A stretch of 64,000 nt of DNA from Winogradskyella aurantia. GTDB taxonomy: Bacteria > Bacteroidota > Bacteroidia > Flavobacteriales > Flavobacteriaceae. Location: assembly GCF_002266855.1 (NCBI RefSeq), contig NZ_NGJN01000002.1, positions 186,001-250,000 of the forward strand, in the 5' to 3' direction. The translations under genes and the position numbers were made by a program. Shown piece by piece: positions 1 through 9,244 of this stretch; the stretch's first letter is position 1, and every line of letters begins with the position of its first letter. The notes under the pieces are model-generated. The model saw only the letters and a program-made list of their open reading frames with translations. It had not been told where the DNA came from and did no database searches.

Positions 1-233
1 AGATAAATGCACCAAAAAAATTAAAGCCAGTGTCTAAAACGACTAATACCAGTGCCAATTTATTTGATAGTAAGCTTACCGTTGGGAATATTGTGAATCA
101 TCAGCGTTTTGGAAGAGGAGAGGTAATGAAGATTGAAGGTGCTGGAGGAGACTTAAAAGCAGAGATAAGATTTGAAAATGGCGACTTAAAAAAACTGCTT
201 TTGAGATTTGCCAAATTAGAAATTGTGGGTTAG
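1..233 (+). CDS. UvrD/PcrA-type DNA helicase, C-terminal end (partial)
   Basis: The gene enters from the left edge; the reading frame begins at base 3 and the last 76 residues are visible. They form the small Tudor-like C-terminal domain that follows the helicase core in UvrD/PcrA/Rep proteins: a basic, low-complexity linker (Lys-Pro-Val-Ser-Lys-Thr), then a stretch with 'GNIVNHQRFGRGEV' and 'AEIRFENGDLKKLLLRFAKL', the usual sequence for this domain in Bacteroidota helicases. The domain contacts RNA polymerase or UvrB in better studied relatives. The helicase motifs lie outside the window, so assignment rests only on this tail. An internal ATG at 30 is in the linker and is not the gene start. 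Confidence 0.75.
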   Translation, partial: INAPKKLKPVSKTTNTSANLFDSKLTVGNIVNHQRFGRGEVMKIEGAGGDLKAEIRFENGDLKKLLLRFAKLEIVG

Positions 234-241
234 TCAGCCCT

Positions 242-349
242 TTATTTAACCATACACACTGAATTGATATGACCCTTATCGTCGTACTCCACGATAAAAT
301 TGTTAGGGTCTGTAATCCACACACCATCAACAATATATAGTGGATGTTG
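242..349 (-). pseudogene. Possible remnant of a coding sequence (35-codon C-terminal piece)
   Basis: On the minus strand an open frame without a start codon runs to a stop at 242-244 and encodes a protein-like tail that includes 'PLYIVDGVWITDPNN' and 'FIVEYDDKGHINSVCMVK'. Its composition (balanced acidic, aromatic and glycine residues) looks like real protein. Just upstream another frame begins with an ATG at 402 and gives 'MKLNDNLFLHTIKFLKN'; a one-base shift near 350 would join the two. I read this as the eroded end of a gene lying between the helicase and tsaC. Its family is not recognised. It could be chance. Confidence 0.3.
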
Positions 350-413
350 TTATTTTTTAAGAATTTAATAGTATGCAGAAATAAATTATCATTTAATTTC
401 ATACTTTTAAATT

Positions 414-1034
414 ATGGCAGATTTCATTAAAATATATCCCGAAAATCCTAACCCAAAGGCCATACAAAAAGTGGTTGATGTACTAAAAAGGGGAGGGTTG
501 GTTATTTACCCAACAGATACGGTTTATGGGTTGGGCTGCGATATTACTAAGCTTAAGGCTCTTGAGCGGATTGCTCAAATAAAAGGTGTTAAGCTAGAGA
601 AGTCCAACTTCTCATTCATCTGCGAGGATCTTAGTAATTTAAGTGATTATGTGAAGCAAATTGATACGGCAACGTTTAAGATTTTAAAACGTGCGCTACC
701 TGGACCTTACACATTCATCTTACCGGGTTCAAAAAATTTACCTAGTTCGTTTAAAAAGCGGAAAACCGTTGGGATTCGTGTTCCAGACAATAACATCACC
801 TTAGCCATCGTGAGTGCCTTGGGCAATCCTTTGGTATCTACTTCAATAAGAGACGAGGATGACATAATAGAGTATACCACAGATCCTGAACTTATTTTGG
901 AAAAATGGGATAACTTGGTGGATATTGTTATTGATGGAGGTTATGGAGGAAACGAGGGTTCTACCATTATTGACTTATCTGAAGGCGATCCAGTGGTTGT
1001 AAGGGAAGGAAAAGGAAGTCTGGAGATTTTTTAA
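414..1034 (+). CDS. tsaC: L-threonylcarbamoyladenylate synthase (TsaC/Sua5/YwlC family)
   Basis: Makes threonylcarbamoyl-AMP from threonine, bicarbonate and ATP, the first step of the t6A37 modification of ANN-decoding tRNAs. The 206 residues are one YrdC domain, the length of the short TsaC/YwlC type rather than the two-domain Sua5. Family signatures are the 'YPTDTVYGLG' strand-loop at residues 32-41, 'PGPYTFILPG' at 96-105 and 'TVGIRVPDN' at 118-126, with the Ser-Thr-Ile-Ile segment near residue 182. An AT-rich stretch resembling the -7 box (TACTTTTA) ends a few bases before the ATG. The gene converges with the MFS exporter; the two stop codons share the bases TTAA. Confidence 0.93.
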   Translation: MADFIKIYPENPNPKAIQKVVDVLKRGGLVIYPTDTVYGLGCDITKLKALERIAQIKGVKLEKSNFSFICEDLSNLSDYVKQIDTATFKILKRALPGPYTFILPGSKNLPSSFKKRKTVGIRVPDNNITLAIVSALGNPLVSTSIRDEDDIIEYTTDPELILEKWDNLVDIVIDGGYGGNEGSTIIDLSEGDPVVVREGKGSLEIF

Positions 1035-2236
1035 GTACCTCTTAATATTTTTATTACAGTACTGCTATTGCTATAAAACAGCAATAAAGACAGAACGCCA
1101 CATACCGAGAACCCAATAAATAATGGTGTCACGGAATCTACAACAAAACCTCCAATAAAGTTGGCGATTGGTACAGCCATAACCGTTGAAATAAAACCAT
1201 TTAAAGCGGATCCTACGCCAGCAATATGACCCATAGGCTCCATAGCTAAAGCCCTTAAATTTCCAAATAAAAATCCGATAGTAAAAAATTGCAGGGCAAA
1301 AAAGCCAACTAAGATTTCAATACTTGGGTTTGAGCTTCTACTGAAAAAAAGTAAGAACAACAACGATATACCTATAAAACTAATCATGGCTGTGTGAACA
1401 ATCCGTCGCATTCCATATTTTATAACTAGCTGGCTGTTCATGAATGTCGCTAAGCCTACTGAAACTGCCAAACTTGCAAAAATCAAAGGGAATTCCTCGG
1501 CCAAGCCGTATTGGTTTTCAAAAATTTGTTGAGAGGTACTTAAATAGACCATAAATGAACCTGTAAAAAGACCGGATAAAATGGTGTAGATCACTGCAGA
1601 TCTTATCTTAAAGAATTCTAAGGTCCCCGTTTTAAAAATAGTCAAGCGGTAGGGTATCTTATATTTTGGTTTTAATGTTTCTGGTTGGCGCAACCAGAAC
1701 CAAAACATAACTAGTATTCCAAATAGTAGGGTAAATAAGAAAATAGATCTCCAATCGAAATAAACCATTAATACCTGGCCTAGGGTTGGCGCAATTACAG
1801 GCACCAAAATAAAAATCATCACAACGATAGATAATATTTTTGCCATATAATTACCACTGTAAGTATCCCGAACCATGGCAATACACATGGTACGCGGTGA
1901 GGCTAAACCTATACCTTGAAGAATCCTTCCGAAAATCATCATTTCGAAACTTCTTGTTGTAATGCAAATAATGGATGCAACGATAAATACGGTGAATCCC
2001 ATATAGACAATCGGCTTCCGTCCAAAACTATCAGACAATGGTCCAAAGATGAGTTGACCAATACCTAGACCTAAAAATATCATGGTGATTATTTTCTGAT
2101 TGTCATTGGGGTCAGTTAAATTGAGGTATTCACCAATATTCGGTAGGGCTGGTAAAACCGCATCAATAGAAAGTGCCACAATAGACATTAGAGCTGCCAT
2201 TAATACCACAAATTCTGCTTGAGATCGATTTTTCAT
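1031..2236 (-). CDS. MFS drug-resistance transporter, Bcr/CflA family
   Basis: A 401-residue, 12-helix inner-membrane proton antiporter of the Bcr/CflA (DHA1) group, which exports drugs such as bicyclomycin, sulfonamides and chloramphenicol in studied members; its substrate here is unknown. The motif-A loop between helices 2 and 3 reads 'GPLSDSFGRKPIVYMG', and helix 5 carries the antiporter-type Gly/Pro-rich stretch 'VPVIAPTLGQ'. The frame can be extended upstream to a TTG at 2254, but a perfect -7 box (TACTTTTG, 2241-2248) lies inside that extension, so the ATG at 2236, four bases after the box, is the better start. Monocistronic; it converges on tsaC. Confidence 0.9.
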   Translation of the reverse strand: MKNRSQAEFVVLMAALMSIVALSIDAVLPALPNIGEYLNLTDPNDNQKIITMIFLGLGIGQLIFGPLSDSFGRKPIVYMGFTVFIVASIICITTRSFEMMIFGRILQGIGLASPRTMCIAMVRDTYSGNYMAKILSIVVMIFILVPVIAPTLGQVLMVYFDWRSIFLFTLLFGILVMFWFWLRQPETLKPKYKIPYRLTIFKTGTLEFFKIRSAVIYTILSGLFTGSFMVYLSTSQQIFENQYGLAEEFPLIFASLAVSVGLATFMNSQLVIKYGMRRIVHTAMISFIGISLLFLLFFSRSSNPSIEILVGFFALQFFTIGFLFGNLRALAMEPMGHIAGVGSALNGFISTVMAVPIANFIGGFVVDSVTPLFIGFSVCGVLSLLLFYSNSSTVIKILRGT

Positions 2237-2240
2237 GGCG

Positions 2241-2248
2241 CAAAAGTA
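2241..2248 (-). promoter_or_regulatory. Bacteroidota -7 box of the MFS exporter
   Basis: Reads TACTTTTG on the minus strand, a full match to TAnnTTTG, with only four bases before the ATG at 2236. No clear TTG -33 element is present. The transcript would be nearly leaderless, and the box decides the start codon against the upstream TTG. Confidence 0.6.
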
Positions 2249-2312
2249 AGTCAATTATCGAGTAATATTTGAAGGAAAGGACATTTATTAAGGTACAATA
2301 CGTATTTAAACC

Positions 2313-2320
2313 TACTTTTG
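2313..2320 (+). promoter_or_regulatory. Bacteroidota -7 box upstream of the ABC exporter
   Basis: TACTTTTG matches TAnnTTTG exactly. It lies about 125 bases before the ATG of the ABC exporter, so the transcript would have a long leader. No open frame in the leader looks like a protein. Confidence 0.45.
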
Positions 2321-2446
2321 CAGTCTTTAAGTACCGGCGTTTACATTAAGGCCTTGTCTTTATTTGACCAAAATCCATGTGTAAAATTCCAGAAATCAAC
2401 TTGAACACAGGGTGATATTTTAATTAATATTATAAAACCAGATGCC

Positions 2447-4219
2447 ATGAAGCATTTAAAGAATAACCCCAAATCATCCAAATCGAATAAACCCAAAGTC
2501 ACAATGGCAACAGCCTTTAAGACTATTATTTGGCCAAGACGCAACCTCGTTTTTATAGGGTTAGTGCTTATTGTTATTCGGAGTTTATCAGGCCTTATTT
2601 TGCCATGGCAAAGTAAAGTACTGTTAGACGATGTGGTACCTAATAAGGATTTTGACGCCCTGTATACACTTATCGGAATAGTTCTGGCAGCCATTTTAGT
2701 GCAATCAGTCACCTCATTTCTATTAACACGTATTTTGAGTGTCCAAGCGCAATATTTAATTTCAGAATTACGGGCTCAGGTGCAAAAGAAGGTGCTTTCT
2801 CTTCCCATTCGTTTTTTTGACAATACGAAATCAGGCGCTTTGGTGTCTCGAATTATGAGTGATGTTGAAGGTGTGAGGAATTTAATTGGTACTGGCTTGG
2901 TACAGCTTGTAGGAGGCTCCTTCACGGCCATTGTATCCTTGATTATTTTGATAAAATTGAATGCTTGGATGACACTTTTTGTGTTTGTGCCACTCTCTAT
3001 TTTTGGATTGGTGGCTTTAAAAGCGTTTAAGTTCATACGTCCTGTTTTCAGAAATCGTGGAAAGATCAATGCTGAGGTTACGGGTCGATTAACCGAAACG
3101 CTTGCAGGTGTGCGTGTTATAAAAGCCTTTAACGCTGAAGAACAAGAAAATAAAACTTTCGAAAAAGGGGTGGCACGTTTGTATGAAAATGTAAAAAAGA
3201 GTTTAACGGCCACTGCTTTAATGACGAGCTCTTCTACATTTTTAATCGGTGTGGCAACCACTGGTATAATGGGTATTGGTGGATATTACATGATAAGTGA
3301 TAGCATGACTACTGGAGAGTTTTTATTTTTTACCTTGATTCTTGGATTCATGATTGCACCCATTGTCCAAATGAGTAATATAGGAAGCCAACTTACGGAG
3401 GCTTTAGCAGGTTTGGACCGAACAGAAGAGCTCATGAATTTAGCTGCTGAAGATGAGCAGGCCGATAGAACAATTCAATTAGAGGGAATACATGGCGATA
3501 TAAAATTTAAGGATGTGTCTTTTGCTTATGAAGAAGGGAAATCCGTATTGTACAATATAGATTTTGAAGCACCATCAGGTTCAGTTACGGCTTTGGTTGG
3601 CAGTTCTGGATCTGGTAAATCGACCATTGCTGGTTTGTCGGCCACATTCTTAAATCCTGAGTCTGGAGTGATTACCATTGACGGTTACGATTTATCCAAG
3701 GTAAAACTCAATAGTTTTAGACAGCATTTAGGCGTTGTATTACAAGACGAGTTTTTGTTTGAAGGCACCATACGCGAGAATATTATGTTTCCAAGGCCAA
3801 ATGCTACTGAAGAACAGCTTCAAAATGCTGTAAAAGCTGCTTATGTCGATGAATTTACTGACCGTTTTGATGATGGCTTAAACACCTTAATTGGCGAACG
3901 TGGTGTAAAATTATCTGGAGGACAACGTCAGCGTATAGCTATAGCTAGGGCGATTTTGGCAGACCCCAAAATTATTATTTTAGATGAGGCAACGTCTAAT
4001 TTAGATACAGAAAGTGAAGGACTTATTCAGAAAAGTTTATCCCAATTGACCAATAATAGAACCACGATTGTTATTGCCCACCGTCTGAGTACGATAAAAA
4101 AAGCCAATCAGATTTTGGTAATAGAATCCGGGCGTATTGTGGAACGCGGTACGCATGATGATTTATTGGCCTTGAAAGGGCGCTATTACGATTTATACAC
4201 ATTTCAAGCAAAAATATAG
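2447..4219 (+). CDS. ABC exporter, MsbA-like fused permease/ATPase
   Basis: A 590-residue half-transporter: an N-terminal six-helix ABC membrane domain (about residues 30-315) and a C-terminal nucleotide-binding domain. The ATPase has Walker A 'GSSGSGKS' at 385-392, Q-loop Q433, signature LSGGQ at 489-493, Walker B 'IIILDE' at 509-514 and the H-loop His545, so it should be active as a homodimer. The order and length fit the MsbA/multidrug group, which flips lipid A-core or exports hydrophobic drugs; the substrate cannot be told from sequence. The first 20 residues are Lys/Ser/Asn-rich and poorly conserved in kind, so an ATG at 2504 is an alternative start. No partner genes adjoin it. Confidence 0.9.
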   Translation: MKHLKNNPKSSKSNKPKVTMATAFKTIIWPRRNLVFIGLVLIVIRSLSGLILPWQSKVLLDDVVPNKDFDALYTLIGIVLAAILVQSVTSFLLTRILSVQAQYLISELRAQVQKKVLSLPIRFFDNTKSGALVSRIMSDVEGVRNLIGTGLVQLVGGSFTAIVSLIILIKLNAWMTLFVFVPLSIFGLVALKAFKFIRPVFRNRGKINAEVTGRLTETLAGVRVIKAFNAEEQENKTFEKGVARLYENVKKSLTATALMTSSSTFLIGVATTGIMGIGGYYMISDSMTTGEFLFFTLILGFMIAPIVQMSNIGSQLTEALAGLDRTEELMNLAAEDEQADRTIQLEGIHGDIKFKDVSFAYEEGKSVLYNIDFEAPSGSVTALVGSSGSGKSTIAGLSATFLNPESGVITIDGYDLSKVKLNSFRQHLGVVLQDEFLFEGTIRENIMFPRPNATEEQLQNAVKAAYVDEFTDRFDDGLNTLIGERGVKLSGGQRQRIAIARAILADPKIIILDEATSNLDTESEGLIQKSLSQLTNNRTTIVIAHRLSTIKKANQILVIESGRIVERGTHDDLLALKGRYYDLYTFQAKI

Positions 4220-4274
4220 GCCTGAGTTATTATTGTTTAAAAAATTCATAGTTTTATAAGACTGATGTCTTTCT

Positions 4275-5015
4275 ATGTGTTACCAAACTAGACAAACAAA
4301 AACCGTTAAGGATTTAGAGCTCCGATATAAGGTGACTTTGAGCAATCCATCCTACGGTCCTTTATTCAATGAGCCTTCACACCATTTAAATGGCTTTGTC
4401 CATCCCAATATGCTCCTTATACCGCAACAAAAGCCATCCGTCTTGGCGCCTGGGATTTGGGGTATTGTACCGCCGAACAAAAAGGCTGAGGACATAAGGC
4501 CGTATTATAAGGAAAGTGTACGATATGGTTCCGGTTTAAATGCGCAAAGCGAAAAACTCTTTAATCATTTTATTTATAAGCATAGTGTATTTACAATGCG
4601 TTGTATTATTCCGGTAACAGGCTTTTTTGAACCACATACGGTGGAAAAGAAAAAGTACCCTGTTTTCATCCATAAAAAGGACGATTCTGCATTTTCACTA
4701 GCCGGAATTTATACGATTATTGGAGAACACATCACATTTACCATTCTTACTAAAAAAGCCAATCCTTATTTTGAGCGTATTCACAATGTAAAAAAGCGAC
4801 AGCCCGTAATTTTAAATGAAGCTTCAGAAACAGAATGGTTGGATACTGAATTAACGGAAGGGGATATCAAATCCATACTTCAGGAAGACTATGACGCAAA
4901 GCAACTTGAGGCTTACACCATCAATAACGATTTGTATAAACCTCAGGTTGATTCAAATACTAATACGATTACAGAACCAGTGACATATCCAGGTTTGGCC
5001 TACACCTATTTATAA
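4275..5015 (+). CDS. SOS response-associated peptidase (SRAP/YedK/HMCES)
   Basis: A 246-residue SRAP-domain protein. Such proteins form a thiazolidine cross-link between Cys2 and an abasic site in single-stranded DNA, shielding it from cleavage. The key residues are all in place: Cys2 directly after the initiator Met (which fixes the start, since the Cys must be exposed by Met removal), Asn89 in 'GLNAQSEKL', Arg109-Cys110, the active-site Glu119 in 'GFFEP', and His170 in '[15 protein letters not shown]'. It lies alone between the ABC exporter and the carboxylase operon, whose last gene it overlaps by six bases tail to tail. Confidence 0.92.
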   Translation: MCYQTRQTKTVKDLELRYKVTLSNPSYGPLFNEPSHHLNGFVHPNMLLIPQQKPSVLAPGIWGIVPPNKKAEDIRPYYKESVRYGSGLNAQSEKLFNHFIYKHSVFTMRCIIPVTGFFEPHTVEKKKYPVFIHKKDDSAFSLAGIYTIIGEHITFTILTKKANPYFERIHNVKKRQPVILNEASETEWLDTELTEGDIKSILQEDYDAKQLEAYTINNDLYKPQVDSNTNTITEPVTYPGLAYTYL

Positions 5016-6551
5016 GGGAATATTGCCGTGTTTACGTTTGGGTTTGTTCACTTCTTTGTTCTCAAGGGTCTTAAAGGCTTTAATTAATTTGCGGCGGGTA
5101 TTTTTAGGTAAAATAACCTCATCTATAAAACCGCGTTCAGCGGCACTGTACGGATTGGCGAAAAGTTTGGCATATTCTGCCTCCTTTTCTTTCCATTTTG
5201 CCTCGGGGTCATCAGAGGATTGAATTTCGCGTTTAAAAATAATCTCTGCAGCACCTTTTGCTCCCATAACGGCAATTTCTGCAGATGGCCAAGCAAAATT
5301 CATATCTGCACCAATGTGTTTGGAGTTCATTACATCATAAGCACCTCCATAGGCTTTTCTTGTAATAACGGTTATCCTTGGTACGGTAGCTTCACTAAAG
5401 GCATATAATAATTTTGCACCATGTACAATAATACCATTCCATTCTTGATCTGTGCCTGGCAAGAAGCCTGGGACATCTTCAAGTACTAACATTGGAATGT
5501 TAAAGGCATCACAGAACCGAACAAATCGTGCTGCTTTTTTTGAACTTTTTACACCTAGAACTCCCGCTAAGAACATGGGTTGATTAGCAATAATCCCGAT
5601 GGATTTGCCTCCCAAGCGCGCAAAACCTACAATAATATTTTCCGCATAGTCTTTATGGATTTCGTAGAACGAATCGGCATCAATAATACCATTGATGACC
5701 TCATGCATGTCATATGGCTTGTTGGGATTCTCTGGAACAATAGCAGTCAGGCCTTCTCGCACTTCATCTTGAAGATCATATGCTATGTCTAAAGGTTTCT
5801 CCCTATTGCTTTGAGGCAGATAACTTAATAGTTTTTTGACATCTTCAAGGCATTCAACATCATTAGCAGACGTTTTATGGGCGACACCAGATTTCATGGA
5901 ATGAACACTAGCGCCACCAAGTTCTTCACTGGTAACCTCCTCGTTGGTGACCGTTTTAACTACGTTAGGTCCAGTAACAAACATATAACTCGTGTCTTGC
6001 ACCATAATTGTAAAATCAGTCATAGCTGGCGAGTACACGGCACCACCAGCACAAGGTCCCATAATGGCCGAAATTTGAGGGATGACACCTGAGGCTTGCA
6101 CATTTCGATAGAATATATCTGCATAGCCACCCAAGGAGCGAACACCCTCTTGAATACGTGCACCACCGGAATCGTTTAAGCCGATTACAGGTGCCCCTAC
6201 ATTAACGGCCATATCCATAATCTTACAAATTTTTTCAGCATGGGTTTCAGATAGTGATCCACCAAAAACTGTAAAATCTTGTGCAAACACATATACTAAG
6301 CGTCCATCAACAGTACCATAGCCAGTAATCACACCATCCCCATAGAACTTTTGACTTTCCATACCGAAGTCTTTAGTTCGGTGGGTCACTAAAGCACCTA
6401 TTTCCTCAAAGGAGCCTTGGTCTAAGAGATAAAGAACCCGTTCCCTTGCGGTCAGTTTCTTTTTCTGGTGCTGCTTGTCTATTCTAGCCTGGCCACCGCC
6501 GATTTTCGCTAGGGCTAATTTATCGTTAAGGCTTTTTATCTTTTGGTCCAT
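5010..6551 (-). CDS. pccB: Acyl-CoA carboxylase carboxyltransferase subunit (probably propionyl-CoA)
   Basis: Transfers carboxyl from carboxybiotin to an acyl-CoA. The 513 residues hold the N- and C-terminal crotonase-like halves of the carboxyltransferase beta family. Oxyanion-hole glycines are in 'GPCAGGA' (165-171) and in the '[15 protein letters not shown]' region (361-375); '[10 protein letters not shown]' is at 128-137. Asp406 in 'AYGGAYD' is at the position that, in studied actinobacterial PccB/AccD5 enzymes, favours propionyl-CoA over acetyl-CoA, so the product is most likely methylmalonyl-CoA. It is the last gene of a three-gene operon, six bases after the biotin carboxylase. The pathway would take propionyl-CoA from odd-chain fat, Val/Ile or acrylate towards succinyl-CoA. 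Confidence 0.9.
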   Translation of the reverse strand: MDQKIKSLNDKLALAKIGGGQARIDKQHQKKKLTARERVLYLLDQGSFEEIGALVTHRTKDFGMESQKFYGDGVITGYGTVDGRLVYVFAQDFTVFGGSLSETHAEKICKIMDMAVNVGAPVIGLNDSGGARIQEGVRSLGGYADIFYRNVQASGVIPQISAIMGPCAGGAVYSPAMTDFTIMVQDTSYMFVTGPNVVKTVTNEEVTSEELGGASVHSMKSGVAHKTSANDVECLEDVKKLLSYLPQSNREKPLDIAYDLQDEVREGLTAIVPENPNKPYDMHEVINGIIDADSFYEIHKDYAENIIVGFARLGGKSIGIIANQPMFLAGVLGVKSSKKAARFVRFCDAFNIPMLVLEDVPGFLPGTDQEWNGIIVHGAKLLYAFSEATVPRITVITRKAYGGAYDVMNSKHIGADMNFAWPSAEIAVMGAKGAAEIIFKREIQSSDDPEAKWKEKEAEYAKLFANPYSAAERGFIDEVILPKNTRRKLIKAFKTLENKEVNKPKRKHGNIPL

Positions 6552-6557
6552 AATGTC

Positions 6558-7997
6558 TTAGTTAGGTAGTCTTAATAGTTTTTGATCTTTTAAAAATAGC
6601 TTCAATGCCAGTTTTGCTGCAATTTCTGCCTCTTCTGCATGTTTTGCTTCCAATAGGCTGGGTGAGTAGTAGTTCTTAACGAAGTGTGTGTCGAAGTTGC
6701 CACTTCTAAAAGCATCGTGCTCACAGACGAAACGTCCAAAAGGCAGGGTCGTTTCAACACCTTTGATGTGATAATTGTCAATAGCTTCAATCATGCGTTG
6801 AATGGCCTCATTTCGGTTTTTTCCGTAGGTAATCAATTTCGATAACATCGGATCATAATAAATGGGTATGTCCATACCTTCCTCAAATCCATTATCAACA
6901 CGGATATTATCACCTTGTGGTAATCGATAAACCTCTAGATTTCCCACGCTTGGTAAAAAATCATTCATAGGATCTTCAGCATAAACACGCAGTTCAAGGG
7001 CATGTCCTTGTATTTTGAGGTCTTCCTGTTTAATTTGAAGCGCTTCACCTCTTGCCACATTAATTTGAAGCTCAACCAAATCTACACCAGAAATCCATTC
7101 TGAAACAGGGTGTTCTACCTGAAGACGTGTATTCATTTCCAAGAAATAAAAATTATGGTCAGCATCCATTAAGAACTCTACGGTTCCTGCGCCGAGATAA
7201 TCACAAGAACGTGCAACATTAATTGCGGCCTTGCCCATTTCCTCCCGTAATTCAGGCGTCAGAATTGCAGATGGCGCCTCTTCAACTACTTTTTGATGAC
7301 GGCGCTGTATAGAACATTCACGCTCAAAGAAGTGCAATATATTTCCGTGACTATCTGCCATTACCTGTATTTCTATATGGCGTGGTGAGCTTACATATTT
7401 TTCAACAAAAACAGAACCATCACCAAACGCAGAGGTAGCCTCACTAATAGCCCGTTTCATTTGATCTACAACATCCTTCTCTTTTTCTACGATGCGCATT
7501 CCTTTGCCTCCACCACCAGCTGCAGCTTTTATAAGGATGGGAAATCCAATTGACTTAGCAATTTCCACGGCTTCCATAGGATCTGTTACAGCGCGATCCA
7601 CTCCTGGAACCATAGGAATATTATAGTGCTTTACGGCATCTTTTGCTGCGAGTTTGTCACCCATCATCCTGATAGCTTTAGATCGTGGACCTATAAAAAT
7701 GATATCGTTTTTTTCGCAGTTTTCTGCAAAATTTGCATTTTCACTGAGGAACCCGTAGCCAGGATGTATACCATCAACGTTCAGGGATTTAGCTACTTTT
7801 ATAATTTTGTCACCTCTTAAATAAGATTCACTTGATGGTGGCGGACCAATACAAACAGCTTGATCGGCAAATTTTACATGTGGTGCATTTCTATCTGCTT
7901 CAGAATAAACGGCTACGGTTTTAATTCCCATCTTTCTTGCCGTACGCATTACACGGATAGCAATTTCGCCTCTATTGGCGACTAGTATTTTTTTCAT
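6558..7997 (-). CDS. accC: Biotin carboxylase subunit of acyl-CoA carboxylase
   Basis: ATP-dependent carboxylation of biotin on the carrier protein encoded just upstream. An ATP-grasp enzyme of 479 residues: N-terminal Rossmann-like domain starting 'KKILVANRGEIAIRV', glycine-rich ATP loop 'AGGGGKGM' at 160-167, 'ERECSIQRRHQK' at 225-236 and the catalytic 'EMNTRLQVEHPVSE' at 287-300. Length is slightly above the 450 residues of stand-alone AccC owing to a short C-terminal tail rich in Ala/Leu/Lys. It starts one base after the stop of the carrier gene, so translation is probably coupled. Because the operon carries its own PccB, it most likely serves that enzyme rather than fatty-acid synthesis. 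Confidence 0.93.
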   Translation of the reverse strand: MKKILVANRGEIAIRVMRTARKMGIKTVAVYSEADRNAPHVKFADQAVCIGPPPSSESYLRGDKIIKVAKSLNVDGIHPGYGFLSENANFAENCEKNDIIFIGPRSKAIRMMGDKLAAKDAVKHYNIPMVPGVDRAVTDPMEAVEIAKSIGFPILIKAAAGGGGKGMRIVEKEKDVVDQMKRAISEATSAFGDGSVFVEKYVSSPRHIEIQVMADSHGNILHFFERECSIQRRHQKVVEEAPSAILTPELREEMGKAAINVARSCDYLGAGTVEFLMDADHNFYFLEMNTRLQVEHPVSEWISGVDLVELQINVARGEALQIKQEDLKIQGHALELRVYAEDPMNDFLPSVGNLEVYRLPQGDNIRVDNGFEEGMDIPIYYDPMLSKLITYGKNRNEAIQRMIEAIDNYHIKGVETTLPFGRFVCEHDAFRSGNFDTHFVKNYYSPSLLEAKHAEEAEIAAKLALKLFLKDQKLLRLPN

Positions 7998-7998
7998 T

Positions 7999-8475
7999 TT
8001 ATTCGAATTCGATTAAAAGTGTATTTTTATCAACGGTATCACCTTTTTTTACCTTTAGGGATTTAACCACGCCATCCCGTGGGGAATTGATAACATTTTC
8101 CATTTTCATGGCTTCGAGAATAAGTAAAACTTCGTCAGTCTTAACCTCTTGACCTTCCTTAATATTGATTTCAAGAATCAAACCCGGCATAGGTGCCTTA
8201 ATATTGTTCACCTTTTTGGAAGCTCCCATTTCAAAACCTAATGAAGCGATTTGCTCATCTAGTTTATCCATGATTCCAACATTATAACTGTTGTTGTTTA
8301 CGTTTATGGTGTAGTGCTTTTTGTTGAAGTCCGATTTTAAAACCTGAGCTTTAAATGAGCTATTGTTTTGAAGGATGTGATACTCATTTTTTGATGTTTT
8401 AACCGCATCAAGATCTTTGGATGCTTCTTCCGTAACATCGAAGTTATGGGAAGCATTGACTTTTGCTTTATACAT
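7999..8475 (-). CDS. Biotin carboxyl carrier protein of acyl-CoA carboxylase
   Basis: A 158-residue carrier, first gene of the carboxylase operon. The C-terminal 70 residues form a biotinyl-lipoyl domain: 'APMPG' at 94-98 and the biotinylation site 'EAMKMEN' at 121-127, with Lys124 the modified residue. The N-terminal 75 residues resemble the extra domain seen in carriers of propionyl/methylcrotonyl-type carboxylases of Bacteroidota, which likely docks the other subunits. A TTAGGCTAAA motif lies about 20 bases before the ATG (8495-8504); its role is unknown. Confidence 0.88.
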   Translation of the reverse strand: MYKAKVNASHNFDVTEEASKDLDAVKTSKNEYHILQNNSSFKAQVLKSDFNKKHYTINVNNNSYNVGIMDKLDEQIASLGFEMGASKKVNNIKAPMPGLILEINIKEGQEVKTDEVLLILEAMKMENVINSPRDGVVKSLKVKKGDTVDKNTLLIEFE

Positions 8476-8630
8476 GTAAGATGATTTATTAAACTTAGGC
8501 TAAATTATGGATAAGTAGCTCTCTAAAATATGAAATAAATCATGTTTGCGAAAACTTTACAAAGATTTAAAATAGGAATATTCTAGGATTTGGATCTGTC
8601 TATGGCACTATGCCTTATGCACTAACAGAC

Positions 8631-9188
8631 TTAAGCGTCGAGATGCTCTTTAATAGCCTGTATTACAAAAAGATAATACTCTCGATTGCTAGCTACAAAA
8701 TGATTGTTGGTTTCACTATGTTCGAGCAGTTTATTAAACTCTGTAATGTCAACTAATTTTAGGGCCTCAACTTCTTCAGGCTGAGGAATCAATTCATCTA
8801 AACTATAATGTAATTGGGCTATAAACACCTGATGAAACTCGTAGTCCTTTATTTTGCCGCCATTATATTGAGATTCGTGAAGTCTGACACCTATTTTTTT
8901 TAAATCACCTGCCGCCAAGCGCAGTCCGATTTCTTCATGGGTTTCTCTCAACGCTGCCTCAATAATAGCTTCGCCGGCATCAATATGGCCTGCCACGGAG
9001 ACATCCCAGAGTAAGGGGAAAATTGACTTTTTATGGGAGCGCTGTTGCAATAGGATTTTTCCGTCTAGAGTGTAAAGCCAAAGATGGATGGTATTATGGT
9101 ACCAACCCTTTGCATGTGCTTCGGATTTTAACCCAATCAGACCTGTCGTTTTGCCGTCTTGCGTTACGATATCAATGTAATCGTCCAT
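8631..9188 (-). CDS. Nudix hydrolase
   Basis: A cytoplasmic Nudix protein with the complete box GX5EX7REUXEEXGU, seen as 'GHIDAGEAIIEAALRETHEE' plus Ile-Gly-Leu. The surrounding sequence (a start like 'MDDYIDIVTQDG', then 'HNTIHLWLYTLDGKILLQQR') resembles the isopentenyl-diphosphate isomerase-like/YfcD group, but substrate cannot be assigned. The frame opens at 9245, exactly overlapping the stop of the M42 peptidase gene (TAATG). I prefer the ATG at 9188: the extra 19 residues are unlike the family, and an 11-bp perfect inverted repeat occupies that stretch, as expected of intergenic DNA. With this start the protein has 185 residues. It is probably co-transcribed with the peptidase. Confidence 0.87.
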   Translation of the reverse strand: MDDYIDIVTQDGKTTGLIGLKSEAHAKGWYHNTIHLWLYTLDGKILLQQRSHKKSIFPLLWDVSVAGHIDAGEAIIEAALRETHEEIGLRLAAGDLKKIGVRLHESQYNGGKIKDYEFHQVFIAQLHYSLDELIPQPEEVEALKLVDITEFNKLLEHSETNNHFVASNREYYLFVIQAIKEHLDA

Positions 9189-9201
9189 TATGGATAGGAA
9201 A

Positions 9202-9236
9202 TATTCAGGCACTTCGAACACCTCGGTGCCTGAATA
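9202..9236. repeat. Perfect 11-bp inverted repeat between M42 peptidase and Nudix genes
   Basis: TATTCAGGCAC (9202-9212) and GTGCCTGAATA (9226-9236) are exact complements around a 13-base loop. On the minus-strand transcript the hairpin begins just after the M42 stop codon and ends 14 bases before the Nudix ATG at 9188. There is no run of T after it, so it is a weak terminator at best; it may stabilise the upstream message or tune the downstream start. Confidence 0.6.
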
Positions 9237-9244
9237 AGTAAACA

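Noticed and set aside
2236..2254. Upstream TTG start for the MFS exporter
   Set aside because: It would place the -7 box TACTTTTG inside the coding region, and the ATG at 2236 is four bases past the box.
2776..3261. A 161-codon minus-strand frame inside the ABC exporter
   Set aside because: It is antisense to the conserved membrane domain of the exporter, with no family features.
8495..8504. A second copy of the TTAGGCTAAA motif as a regulon
   Set aside because: Only two copies by eye, one palindromic and one not; too short to claim a regulon.
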